Positions 7,431-14,540 of a stretch of DNA of 21,406 nucleotides are shown here, piece by piece. Position 1 is the stretch's first letter. Every line of letters starts with the position of its first letter. Source of the DNA: a virus; the IMG/VR virus record IMGVR_UViG_3300023301_000133, positions 1-21,406 of that record; one strand, written 5' to 3'. The translations under genes were made by a program, and so were the position numbers. The notes beneath the pieces were generated by a model. The model had not been told where the DNA came from. It did not search any database and saw only the letters and a program-made list of their open reading frames with translations.

Positions 7431-8003
7431 AGTTTCTCCACTTGCTAAATTAGCGTAATTGGTTTTTGACAATTCAACTTCGTAAGTATCTTGAATCGAC
7501 CCTATGTTTTTTAAGAATGGGTCCGCTGTTAGCGATATTTCTCTAATAATAGGTCCAAACTTTTGGCCATCTTGCGTCACATATTCCGGGCTGATGCCGG
7601 CTGAGACATAACCTAGACGGCCCTCATCAAGGGCTAACTGAGTATCTTTAGTCCGCTCAATCTTGGCCCATACCCCAGTGAAACCGTCCCTATTAGCCAT
7701 TTTGACTTCTAAAACGCTGCCATCCCTATCGTGAGATCTCTGATGATCCTGCCATACGGGCATTCTGTAAGGCGTTCCGTTAGCAACATCATCAAAATGA
7801 TTATTAAGATTTGTGGTTTGAGATACGATCTCTCTAAGATAAGTCATGTTGAAAGTGATCTCAGAATCCCCATATTGAATCACTTCATCCAGGGGCAAGA
7901 TCTTGACCCAAGAAGTATTAGGGTTTTCACCTTTAAAATCAGAGTCATGGGATGAGAATTTAAGGCTAAATTGAATGGCCTTATCTTTAATTTCTTTAGA
8001 CAT
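6978..8003 (-). CDS. Prohead protease-scaffold (Mu I-like)
   Basis: I use ATG at 8003 (MSKEIKDKAIQFSLKFSSHD, 341 residues), with AGGTG 6 nt upstream. A GTG at 8012 also opens the frame but lacks a site. Residues about 40-170 follow the Mu I protease layout: WQDHQRSHDRDGSV with a candidate His87, then GLW-like TGVWAKIERT, then GYVSAGISPEYV with candidate Ser134 or Ser138, and IREISLTADPFLKN. The rest (residues 192-341) is a charged, Gln/Glu/Lys-rich helical scaffold. The protease matures the prohead and also removes the scaffold. The next gene downstream is the capsid, the expected order. A start within the gene probably makes scaffold separately. Confidence 0.85.
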   Translation of the reverse strand: MSKEIKDKAIQFSLKFSSHDSDFKGENPNTSWVKILPLDEVIQYGDSEITFNMTYLREIVSQTTNLNNHFDDVANGTPYRMPVWQDHQRSHDRDGSVLEVKMANRDGFTGVWAKIERTKDTQLALDEGRLGYVSAGISPEYVTQDGQKFGPIIREISLTADPFLKNIGSIQDTYEVELSKTNYANLASGETMNPKEKKEQLDALEKALKATPEMAEILAELQALMKKVQEQQKENAKELDLAEDNTEDVEPVEPALSTTDDTEIVTLSQISDLVTSLIKPLQDDLKSLNMVPKRVLNLHERGTQGEPEQVLEFANYGDKIEHLMKTNKCSRLEALDIEMNS

Positions 8004-8023
8004 AAATTGCACCTATTGAGGGA

Positions 8024-8064
8024 ACTACTATTGGTAGTAGTATATAAGAAGATAACCGAGTTAA
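8024..8064 (-). promoter_or_regulatory. Candidate late promoter before the protease gene
   Basis: Reading the minus strand, CTCGGTTATCTTCTTATAT (ending at 8042) is followed directly by a 7-bp dyad ACTACTA-TTGG-TAGTAGT (8024-8041 on plus). The same CTCGGTT-N-CTCCTTATAT element stands before terS. TATATA serves as -10. A standard -35 is missing. Confidence 0.5.
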
Positions 8065-8079
8065 TAAATTTATTCCAAG

Positions 8080-10194
8080 TCATTCCAAGTCATTTAATAT
8101 ATCTTGATAACCTTCTTCGGAGGGGAGGATATATGACCAGATGCACCTGCATCGATCCCCACCGTCGCATATATTAGGAGGGTTAAGCCGGTTGTATTTA
8201 GAACTTCCAACTTCGGCGCGTTCCCCATCCGCGTGAGCACAAGGGATGCAAGTGTTGAATTCTAGGACGCTTGAATATTCAGCCATGACGCGAGTGTCTT
8301 TAATACCCTTATTTCTAGCTTGTTCTTGGATACTTGAGATAATTGCTGTGCGCCCCTGGTTAATACTTCTTCCGGTATAGCCAGCAATGAGGGATTTAGT
8401 TGCAGTTGCCTTTTGAATCGGAGGCTTAGTTTTATTTCTAACGTTCCCTTCAAGTTCTGAAACAGCGTTGTTTTCTAAATAAGAAGAATTAACATTTGTA
8501 ATATGCGTGGCAATTCGATCTGCCTCCGCTATGGCAAAACTATTGCTTCCAAATGGTGCGGCAGTTGCAGACGCTTTAGCAATCTTGTCTGTAACTCCAA
8601 GTTCATAAAGAACGCTAGATTTGCCCGTTTCAATCAGGTTGCGAACAGATGGTTGAATAGCGTTTCTAATCGCGGGTTGATACTCGTCGGATATAGCCTT
8701 AGTCAGACCCCTTAAATCCATTCTATTGGTGATGTCTGCACTTCGATTCACATAGGCATCGCGCATGGATTTAATTACCGTCTGTGCTTCTTTAGCAGCC
8801 TTAGATTCAATCTTTTCAAGTGCCCCTGAAAGCCCTTCAATATCTTTTTTAGATAGGGTCAAGTTGTGTGAAAATTCGGGTTTGACTTCTGGGGCAACTT
8901 CTGCATCTGCAACGGGGTCGAATCCCAGCTCTTCGCGAATCTGGTTACGATCATCATTTGTTAAATCCAATATTCCAGCTTGAACCGCCTGAATCACCTT
9001 ATTTAGACGGTCTGGATCTTTTGTTTCAGATCCCAGATTGAAAGTAAGTTCTGGGTAATGCTCTTGCGGTCCCCAAACGGTATCAACAATACGTCTCACA
9101 ATATGCTCATTAATTAGGTCACAAACTGATGTTCCGAAGTAGGAAATACGTCTAATATTCTCTTGCTGGTCTTTTGTTTCAGCGAGGGCTTGCGTTCCAT
9201 ATTTGCCAAGTCCAACCAATGAACCCGTAGCTTGAAGAGCAAGGGCAATCTGTGAATCACAATAGGTCCGGAGGGATTGAAAATCAGGAAGTTTTCCACC
9301 AGGTGAGATCCAGTCCATTTCATAACCGGGAAAGGCAAATATGGGATCATCAAGAGCACTCGCCGCATTTATTTCATCTTTGATGCGTTGCAGGTCCCCC
9401 GTATCAAAGAGATCTCCAGTCGCTTTAACAGTTCGATATCCGTTGCCATGAGATTCAGCGGCGGCTGTCTCAATCTGGGTGATGAGTTGTTTAATTTCTG
9501 TCCATCTGACAACAGGTCTGATCGCTGAAACACCTTCCAAATCAAGGCCGATTCCGGTGCTATAAATTAGAAGGTTTTCAGCTTCGATATAGACATCAGA
9601 TTGACCGCCTTCATATTCAAATTCTGTGCCAATCCATTGCCTGCCATCCTCACTAAATACCCATCGTTTAACGGTTCCAGGTCTACGATATGCAAGTTTG
9701 GATATACCACCATCCTCATTGTCTATAATTTCCCAGAGTGAGAATCCGTAAACTCTATCGCCTAGTGTCCAACCTTTTAGGAATTCCTTCCAAGAGGATG
9801 GTTTGCTAAGAAGGCTGGAGGAAACAAATGCAGCTTGCTCAAGGCATAGTTCGTGGTCATCTGAGCAAGCGGGCGCAACCACTGCCCAATCCCCTGAAAC
9901 AAGCCCTTCATGAGTGCTATCTACCGAGGATTTGACCAAAGGATCTGATAAATAGGTCTGCCAATATGCACCAGGGTCTCCTCTAGTGCCTCTTGCATAA
10001 TAATTGTACTGATAGGTTGAATCTTTTCCGCTCGGCATCCCGTCAACATAGTATGTATTCGGTCTGCCGGATTCTTCCAAATTTGAAAGTTCAGGATTAG
10101 ACAACCGCAAATTAACTCTTTCTAATTGAGGGGTTGCATTTGACTCAGAATGATGTTTGACTTTGTATTTTTTATAAAGATTATTTTTGGACAT
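8080..10194 (-). CDS. Portal protein fused to Mu F-like head morphogenesis domain
   Basis: ATG at 10194 (MSKNNLYKKYKVKHHSES, 704 residues) has AAGGAGG 8 nt upstream and lies one base after the terL stop, so I prefer it to an ATG at 10239. Residues about 50-450 resemble DUF935/Mu gp29-type portals (DPLVKSSVDSTHEGLVSGDW, YRRPGTVKRWVF, GLGKYGTQALAETKDQQ). Residues about 480-704 resemble Mu F minor head proteins, ending in Cys-rich EFNTCIPCAHADGERAE and ICDGGDRCRCIW (Cys649, 652, 676, 682, 684). The portal forms the dodecameric DNA entry ring, and MuF-type proteins bind it inside the head. In Mu and most relatives these are two genes. Here one continuous frame encodes both. Confidence 0.85.
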   Translation of the reverse strand: MSKNNLYKKYKVKHHSESNATPQLERVNLRLSNPELSNLEESGRPNTYYVDGMPSGKDSTYQYNYYARGTRGDPGAYWQTYLSDPLVKSSVDSTHEGLVSGDWAVVAPACSDDHELCLEQAAFVSSSLLSKPSSWKEFLKGWTLGDRVYGFSLWEIIDNEDGGISKLAYRRPGTVKRWVFSEDGRQWIGTEFEYEGGQSDVYIEAENLLIYSTGIGLDLEGVSAIRPVVRWTEIKQLITQIETAAAESHGNGYRTVKATGDLFDTGDLQRIKDEINAASALDDPIFAFPGYEMDWISPGGKLPDFQSLRTYCDSQIALALQATGSLVGLGKYGTQALAETKDQQENIRRISYFGTSVCDLINEHIVRRIVDTVWGPQEHYPELTFNLGSETKDPDRLNKVIQAVQAGILDLTNDDRNQIREELGFDPVADAEVAPEVKPEFSHNLTLSKKDIEGLSGALEKIESKAAKEAQTVIKSMRDAYVNRSADITNRMDLRGLTKAISDEYQPAIRNAIQPSVRNLIETGKSSVLYELGVTDKIAKASATAAPFGSNSFAIAEADRIATHITNVNSSYLENNAVSELEGNVRNKTKPPIQKATATKSLIAGYTGRSINQGRTAIISSIQEQARNKGIKDTRVMAEYSSVLEFNTCIPCAHADGERAEVGSSKYNRLNPPNICDGGDRCRCIWSYILPSEEGYQDILNDLE

Positions 10195-10195
10195 A

Positions 10196-11671
10196 TTACC
10201 AGCCTCCTTGGATGCGACCTCGGTTATTGGCGGAACCAATAGTTTGGGGTTTAGATTTATTGCTATAGATACCGTTATATAAATAATTCAGTGCTTGGCT
10301 CATCGCGTCGACCTGATCATCGTTTTTACCCGTTGGAAACCTTAATGCTTCTATTTCAAACGCTGGGGCCCAACCTGTGTTAGGAATGAAGATATTAAGA
10401 GCACTCCAATAAGGCTGGATCGCCATAACACGCCCCTCTTTAGATCCCTTGGGTTCAATCGGTAGAATGCCCGGTACGTGTTGCTTAAGCATAGGAATAA
10501 GTGTCTTTCCATCAGCTTTAGCTTCAATAAGTTTAGCTCTAGCTCTGGACCACAAAGGGTCTTCAGCCTTGGCTTTGATAATATTAAGGGTCTCGGTTGA
10601 ATCCCATTTGCCGCGACATTGATCTAGCATGTAAGCATTAGCCCCAATCATTGCCCACAATTGACCTACAGCGAATGAAGTATTTTTACCCTTTCCACCG
10701 TGCCTTAAATCCCAACTTTGAATAATTGTGGCTTCGTTAAGATCCAAATCATGCACACTGAAATATTGAATACCTTCCTTTTTAAGGAGCGTTCCTCCGG
10801 GAGGACTTGGTACACCCTGATAGGATCCATAGTAGATGTCAGGTCTGCTTTTCTTTATGGCTAGAAGCTCTTCTGACGACATCCTCCAAGGCCACAACGG
10901 TTCACCGATTCCTCTGGGGTCATCAGGATCTTCATCATTCTCTTTAATCGCGGGGAAGTTGATTGTTTCCCATTCACCGGGGTATGTATCTCCTAGATAA
11001 GCGATCAGGTCCGCGTGATGCATCCGAGTATTTACAACAACCATTGATCCGCCTTTATCGAGTCGAGATTTCACATCCTGATCAAACCAATTCTCTATTC
11101 GCCTACGCATCGTCTCGCTGTATGCGTCCTCTCGATTACCATACACATCATCGACAATAATAAGGCTTGCGCCAGTACCCTGAATCGCCTGTCCAGCACC
11201 TTTCGCTAGGTAGCCTCCCCTATGGTTAATAATATCCCACTGGTCGGAGGTATTGATACTCTTATAGCGAGAATCTGAGGCTACTTTCTTAGGATTTAGG
11301 GAGGTCTCAGGGAAAATCTTTCGATAGATCTCAGACTGAATAACCCGTTTAGCGTCCCTACTCATGCTTTTGGCGAGTGTTGACGAATGGCTTGTCCCTA
11401 TTATTCGATCATTTGGGTGATTGCCAAGGTAGTAGGCAGGTAGTGCTCTTGATGCTAACTGTGACTTCCCATGCCTGAAGGGGATAGTTAGAATCAGTCT
11501 TTTGATCTCACCTTTCGCAACCTTTTCTAACTTGGTGGCGATATATTCAAGATGCCAATTATCTTTCCATTCAAACTCAGCAGTCATCTTAGCGAAAGTG
11601 TAGAAATCCTTGCGGGCGAGTTCTAACTCTACTTCTTCAGGAGAGAATGGTATCTCTATAGATTTAATCAT
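10196..11671 (-). CDS. terL: Terminase large subunit
   Basis: This 491-residue protein has the two expected halves. The ATPase half shows a Walker A-like FRHGKS (65-70, usually PPRHGKS), Walker B IIVDD (171-175) and a coupling motif TRMHHADL (215-222). The RNase H-like nuclease half shows SWD (Asp321), a LIEAKADGK segment (381-389) and GKNDDQVDAMSQAL (448-461) with the acidic residues for metal binding. Length is normal and no key residue is missing. The enzyme packages DNA into proheads through the portal and cuts it. It overlaps terS by 4 nt and abuts the portal gene. Confidence 0.95.
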   Translation of the reverse strand: MIKSIEIPFSPEEVELELARKDFYTFAKMTAEFEWKDNWHLEYIATKLEKVAKGEIKRLILTIPFRHGKSQLASRALPAYYLGNHPNDRIIGTSHSSTLAKSMSRDAKRVIQSEIYRKIFPETSLNPKKVASDSRYKSINTSDQWDIINHRGGYLAKGAGQAIQGTGASLIIVDDVYGNREDAYSETMRRRIENWFDQDVKSRLDKGGSMVVVNTRMHHADLIAYLGDTYPGEWETINFPAIKENDEDPDDPRGIGEPLWPWRMSSEELLAIKKSRPDIYYGSYQGVPSPPGGTLLKKEGIQYFSVHDLDLNEATIIQSWDLRHGGKGKNTSFAVGQLWAMIGANAYMLDQCRGKWDSTETLNIIKAKAEDPLWSRARAKLIEAKADGKTLIPMLKQHVPGILPIEPKGSKEGRVMAIQPYWSALNIFIPNTGWAPAFEIEALRFPTGKNDDQVDAMSQALNYLYNGIYSNKSKPQTIGSANNRGRIQGGW

Positions 11672-12120
11672 CTTTTTTTAGCCTTATCTAATAGGGCTAA
11701 GAATGACTTCAATTCATCTTTAGACATTCCCGATAGATCAACTTTTGTGGTTACGTCGTGTTGCATAGATCCAGAATGGTCGATGCGATCAATGAAATCG
11801 GCTTGGGTTTTGCCTAACAATTCGGAAGCTCTCAGGCGATCTGATAACTTTGGATCATTGCCACGTTCGGTAATATTCCCGTTCATTACATCTGTCCAAA
11901 ACTTCTGTCGTTGTTCGCGCGAGGCTACAAGTGGGGAGTTCTTATGTGCATTAGCTAAGTATTCTTGGATGTTACCTTTTGATAGCTGTTTAGACCCTCT
12001 AACCCTCATTGTGGCATCATTCCCTGAGTATCCAGCTATGCGGGCGCTCTTCCATGCAGTGTTTCCTGCTAGGTAGGCGTCACACCATGCCTGTTGCTTT
12101 AATGTAAGTTTTCTTGCCAT
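11668..12120 (-). CDS. terS: Terminase small subunit
   Basis: The 150-residue protein starts MARKLTLKQQAWCDAYLAGN and continues TAWKSARIAGYSG, the helix-turn-helix signature of the Terminase_2 family ('lt.kq..F...yl.g.na..Aa..AGYs'). A central helical part (RLRASELLGKTQADFID) should oligomerise, and a basic tail (LALLDKAKKR) follows. It recognises the packaging site and hands DNA to TerL. It is the first gene of the long late operon, with a promoter-like region and terminator upstream. The stop overlaps the terL start (ATGA). The packaging site may lie in or near this gene but I cannot point to it. Confidence 0.9.
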   Translation of the reverse strand: MARKLTLKQQAWCDAYLAGNTAWKSARIAGYSGNDATMRVRGSKQLSKGNIQEYLANAHKNSPLVASREQRQKFWTDVMNGNITERGNDPKLSDRLRASELLGKTQADFIDRIDHSGSMQHDVTTKVDLSGMSKDELKSFLALLDKAKKR

Positions 12121-12126
12121 AAGATT

Positions 12127-12180
12127 ACCTATAGATAATGATATCTACCTATGCAGAATATAAGGAGAAAACCGAGATAT
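12127..12180 (-). promoter_or_regulatory. Candidate late promoter/operator region for terS
   Basis: The minus strand reads CTCGGTTTTCTCCTTATATT with TATATT as -10. Then follows a perfect dyad TAGATA-ATGA-TATCTA (plus 12132-12147) between it and the start codon. It shares CTCGGTT-TCT-CTTATAT with the protease promoter region near 8050, suggesting a phage-specific activator. Confidence 0.5.
12147..12164. repeat. 18-bp direct repeat, copy 1
   Basis: ACCTATGCAGAATATAAG occurs here and again, perfectly, at 12277-12294. The two copies flank a strong terminator. Each includes the CTTATAT promoter-like core on the minus strand. Confidence 0.85.
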
Positions 12181-12187
12181 TAAACAT

Positions 12188-12232
12188 AAAAAACCCCACT
12201 CAAGAAATGTCAGAAAACTTGAGTGGGGTTTT
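12188..12232. terminator. Bidirectional terminator upstream of terS
   Basis: CCCCACTCAAG (12194-12204) pairs with CTTGAGTGGGG (12218-12228), 11 bp, extended by A-run/T-run flanks on both sides. It can end transcripts from either strand. It should insulate the late operon from the small genes to its right. Confidence 0.85.
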
Positions 12233-12276
12233 AACCCTTACACAGGACACATATATCCTCATGACAAGATATATAC

Positions 12277-12294
12277 ACCTATGCAGAATATAAG
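12277..12294. repeat. 18-bp direct repeat, copy 2 (promoter-like)
   Basis: This is the second perfect copy of ACCTATGCAGAATATAAG. On the minus strand it gives CTTATATTCTGCATAGGT, followed by a dyad ATATATC/GATATAT (12251-12257 and 12268-12274). A transcript started here would run leftward into the 12188-12232 terminator after roughly 80 nt. Confidence 0.8.
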
Positions 12295-12314
12295 AGGATT
12301 ATTGTTTTTAACGG

Positions 12315-12358
12315 TCAAAACCCTCAATAAAAGTTTTACTTCTTATTGAGGGTTTTGA
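12315..12358. terminator. Perfect 16-bp hairpin, probable bidirectional terminator
   Basis: TCAAAACCCTCAATAA (12315-12330) pairs perfectly with TTATTGAGGGTTTTGA (12343-12358) around a 12-nt loop. The A/T-rich arms contain their own U runs (GGGTTTT and complement). It lies downstream of the minus-strand small gene at 12462 and would stop its transcription. The 100 bp between it and that gene show no gene. Confidence 0.8.
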
Positions 12359-12461
12359 TATCAGGCTTTCTATTTACCACCTTAGAGGCATTCTTATCTT
12401 GAACTAGGGTTAGTACCCCCGGCCTCATTAAGAGTGTGAGGATTAAGGCTTGCTGGAACTC

Positions 12462-12878
12462 TCAGATAGGAAGATTGGCGAGTTTCTCGATGAAGTCATA
12501 CCCGAGAACTGGAATCTCCTCATTGATCAGTTCATCGAGAAACCTCTGAGTCAAAGGCTGTGCAGGCACGTGATCCAGGAGTTCCGCCAATACAACAATG
12601 TGCTGGAAGAATTGGATACACAGATTTCTGTCTTGTTTGAAGAAATCCATGTAGCCGAGCGGCTTTACTTTATTCTCAAAGGTCGTCTTCAGCTCGTCTA
12701 CGATTGTTACGAGCGGCTTAGGGTTGATGCCGCCCGACTTTATCATCATATCATCGGTCAAGCTGTCCAGTTGCTTGTGGGCACCTCCGGTGATCACTTG
12801 CAGCGAGCCGTCGTTATAGAGATACTCAAGAAACGTAGTTGCATTGTTCGTGATGTGCGTGCATTGTCCGTTACTCAT
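12462..12878 (-). CDS. Small unknown protein 1 with structured leader
   Basis: This 138-residue frame (MSNGQCTHITNNATTFLEYL...) has AGGA 6 nt before ATG. A 183-codon frame on the opposite strand begins only with TTG and has no ribosome site, so I prefer the minus strand, which also matches its neighbours. The protein looks helical (QFFQHIVVLAELLDHVPAQP) without a transmembrane segment or signal peptide. I recognise no family. It has its own sigma70-like promoter and a hairpin leader nearly identical in layout to that of the next gene, and lies between terminators and the AP2 gene, so it is likely an early or regulatory/host-interaction gene rather than a virion gene. Confidence 0.7.
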   Translation of the reverse strand: MSNGQCTHITNNATTFLEYLYNDGSLQVITGGAHKQLDSLTDDMMIKSGGINPKPLVTIVDELKTTFENKVKPLGYMDFFKQDRNLCIQFFQHIVVLAELLDHVPAQPLTQRFLDELINEEIPVLGYDFIEKLANLPI

Positions 12879-12889
12879 TTCATTTCCTG

Positions 12890-12928
12890 TTCGGATTTGC
12901 TCCTAGCGAAATTGCTTAGGAGCTTCGG
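12890..12928 (-). promoter_or_regulatory. Structured 5' leader: CCGAA-hairpin-CCGAA (copy A)
   Basis: On the minus strand CCGAA (12928-12924) is followed directly by the stem GCTCCTA (12923-12917)/TAGGAGC (12905-12899) with an 11-nt loop. A second CCGAA (12894-12890) follows, then the SD of the 12462-12878 gene. The other small gene (12987) has the same layout with a different stem sequence. Confidence 0.65.
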
Positions 12929-12950
12929 TTTCGTGTTCATCATGCATCTA

Positions 12951-12979
12951 TTTATAGCGACTCACTCCAGACTCTCCAA
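12951..12979 (-). promoter_or_regulatory. Sigma70-like promoter of small gene 1
   Basis: The minus strand reads TTGGAG (12979-12974), a 17-bp spacer, then TATAAA (12956-12951). The promoter of the next gene is TTGGAA-N17-TATAAA with similar flanks (TATAAATAG), so the two look duplicated. Confidence 0.7.
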
Positions 12980-12986
12980 AACAAAT

Positions 12987-13253
12987 TCAAATCGGAGGTG
13001 AGGAAGCACTTGAGATTATCCGAAGTGCTTCGTGAGGATAGTAGAAATCTTTGGCGAGACTTTGTTCAATCCCTTTTCCACCCGATGTAGTCAGGCATCT
13101 TTCACGATCACCCGTCGAGATCAGATAGATGGCACGCGCTAAGATGTTTCGTGGGGTTAAGGTCTTCCCATCCATGATCATCTTCTCATAGTGAGAGAAG
13201 CTTCGTGCACTGTTGTACTCTCTCTCTACGGCTGTCAGGGGATACTTGCTCAT
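12987..13253 (-). CDS. Small unknown protein 2 with structured leader
   Basis: The 88-residue protein (MSKYPLTAVEREYNSARSFS...) has a strong AAGGAG site 6 nt before ATG. It is basic and helical in its first two thirds (HYEKMIMDGKTLTPRNILARAIYLISTGDRERC), with no recognisable domain, signal or membrane segment. It has its own TTGGAA-N17-TATAAA promoter and a hairpin leader like that of the downstream gene. Each of the two genes having a matching private promoter and leader, rather than sharing one operon, suggests a common mode of control. Confidence 0.72.
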   Translation of the reverse strand: MSKYPLTAVEREYNSARSFSHYEKMIMDGKTLTPRNILARAIYLISTGDRERCLTTSGGKGIEQSLAKDFYYPHEALRIISSASSPPI

Positions 13254-13266
13254 TTTAATCTCCTTC

Positions 13267-13297
13267 TTCGGTTGTGCTGGTTAATTCCAGCGTTCGG
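13267..13297 (-). promoter_or_regulatory. Structured 5' leader: CCGAA-hairpin-CCGAA (copy B)
   Basis: The minus strand shows CCGAA (13297-13293), then stem GCTGG (13291-13287)/CCAGC (13280-13276) with loop AATTAA. CCGAA (13271-13267) and AAGGAG follow. Layout matches copy A although stem and loop sequences differ. Confidence 0.65.
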
Positions 13298-13314
13298 TTT
13301 GTCATTCTCATTCT

Positions 13315-13349
13315 CACCTATTTATAGCAACCCGATAGGTGCTTTCCAA
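13315..13349 (-). promoter_or_regulatory. Sigma70-like promoter of small gene 2 with dyad
   Basis: The minus strand reads TTGGAA (13349-13344), 17 bp, TATAAA (13326-13321). A perfect 7-bp inverted repeat CACCTAT (13315-13321)/ATAGGTG (13335-13341) brackets the -10 and spacer and could be an operator. Confidence 0.7.
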
Positions 13350-13439
13350 ACTTATTTCAAACATTTATTCTGCACTGCTGTTGATGCATAACACACCTAA
13401 CACGGGGTTACACACCAGTCAAGCATGATCCAGGCCATC

Positions 13440-13964
13440 CTAGCCCAACTTTCTAATATATAATGTGTTCACATGGTCGGGTCCTAAATGGAGGTAACTA
13501 AAGGCTTTTTGGACCTTCTCAGCAATCCCATACGACGTGAGCCTCGCTGTTAGGGGTTCCTTCAGTTTGTGATCATAAATCTTTAGATCACCTGATTTCT
13601 GGTATTTCACAAGGGTTGACTGGAGATCAAGCCTACAAGAGTGGCCCCAATCAGGTGAATCAGGTTCGAGGGATTCCAGCAAGGTGTTATACATCGATTC
13701 CCAGTCACTATAAGGACTCACCACCATAGTCGCGACGACATGAGCAACATGGGCGTGTTCTGGACTCTCATATGTTCCGATGTGTCGGCGAGTACGAGTC
13801 GTGGATCCTAACCAGACGGTCGCGATCCAACGATAATTTCCTTTTGACGTGCGTCTGGCACGAACTCCTTTTAGATCCGACAAAGGTAAATTGTTTTGAT
13901 GGAAGTTTGGATTCGGGTTCGGCATGTTTTTTGGGATGATCTTCTTGGATTCGGATTCAGTCAT
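13440..13964 (-). CDS. Stand-alone AP2-domain DNA-binding protein, candidate regulator
   Basis: In this 174-residue protein residues about 32-80 read KGVRARRTSKGNYRWIATVW and then RRHIGTYESPEHAHVAHVVA. That follows the AP2/ERF pattern 'GVr.r..gkW.A.i.......lG.F.t.eeAa.A...a'. Phage AP2 domains usually sit in HNH homing endonucleases, and I see no HNH motif here. The remaining C-terminal 90 residues (DWGHSCRLDLQSTLVKYQKS...) match nothing I know. It starts from a good promoter (TTGACA-N16-GATAAT) that overlaps a dyad, and borders the origin-like region. A transcription regulator of the early/late switch is plausible. The basic N-terminus is Asn/Pro-rich. Ribosome site AAAGGAATT is present. Confidence 0.75.
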   Translation of the reverse strand: MTESESKKIIPKNMPNPNPNFHQNNLPLSDLKGVRARRTSKGNYRWIATVWLGSTTRTRRHIGTYESPEHAHVAHVVATMVVSPYSDWESMYNTLLESLEPDSPDWGHSCRLDLQSTLVKYQKSGDLKIYDHKLKEPLTARLTSYGIAEKVQKAFSYLHLGPDHVNTLYIRKLG

Positions 13965-14024
13965 AACATAATTCCTTTAATTAGGTTTGGTTTGGTGATT
14001 CTCAGTTTCATCTTACAACAACAC

Positions 14025-14052
14025 ATTATCATTCTACTGATCAGAATGTCAA
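14025..14052 (-). promoter_or_regulatory. Promoter of the AP2 gene with overlapping dyad
   Basis: TTGACA (14052-14047), a 16-bp spacer and GATAAT (14030-14025) on the minus strand. The spacer carries CATTCT...AGAATG inverted arms around a CTGATCAG palindrome, a good operator candidate. Confidence 0.75.
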
Positions 14053-14540
14053 GCATTGCATTGTTTGAATCAACATCACCTTAAAACACCTATGAGTTCC
14101 AAACACCTATCAAACATCCATTCTAATAAGTTACATGATAACTAAGTCACGTCACCTACTAAGAGTTGTTATTTGATAGCTGTCTGTTTGTCTCAGTAGT
14201 ATTATCATGATCATGATGATGAGGACTGTGGTCATAGGCTTCAACATCTTACATCTGATCTGATATTCGTGTATGGCATCTCAAACTACTGATCATACTT
14301 TCAGTTGGCATACTGGTATGCTAGTTCTGACTAATAGAGACGCTCTTATACTATTATCTTAGTTTATACCAAAACACCCCACTGATCGATTACGTGAATA
14401 GCCACCATGTATCCCCCGCTAAGAGTTTTCGATGGTTTCAAGGTGCTGATGTGACGTTCGCTTGACATTTCAGAATTACAAGAGTGTTTAGGATTTGAAA
14501 TTTCTGCGCTTAAATCGAGCTAGCGCTTCAAGTTTTGCAG

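Noticed and set aside
12450-13001. 183-codon plus-strand frame
   Set aside because: It opens with TTG, has no ribosome site, and overlaps two minus-strand genes with good sites and promoters.
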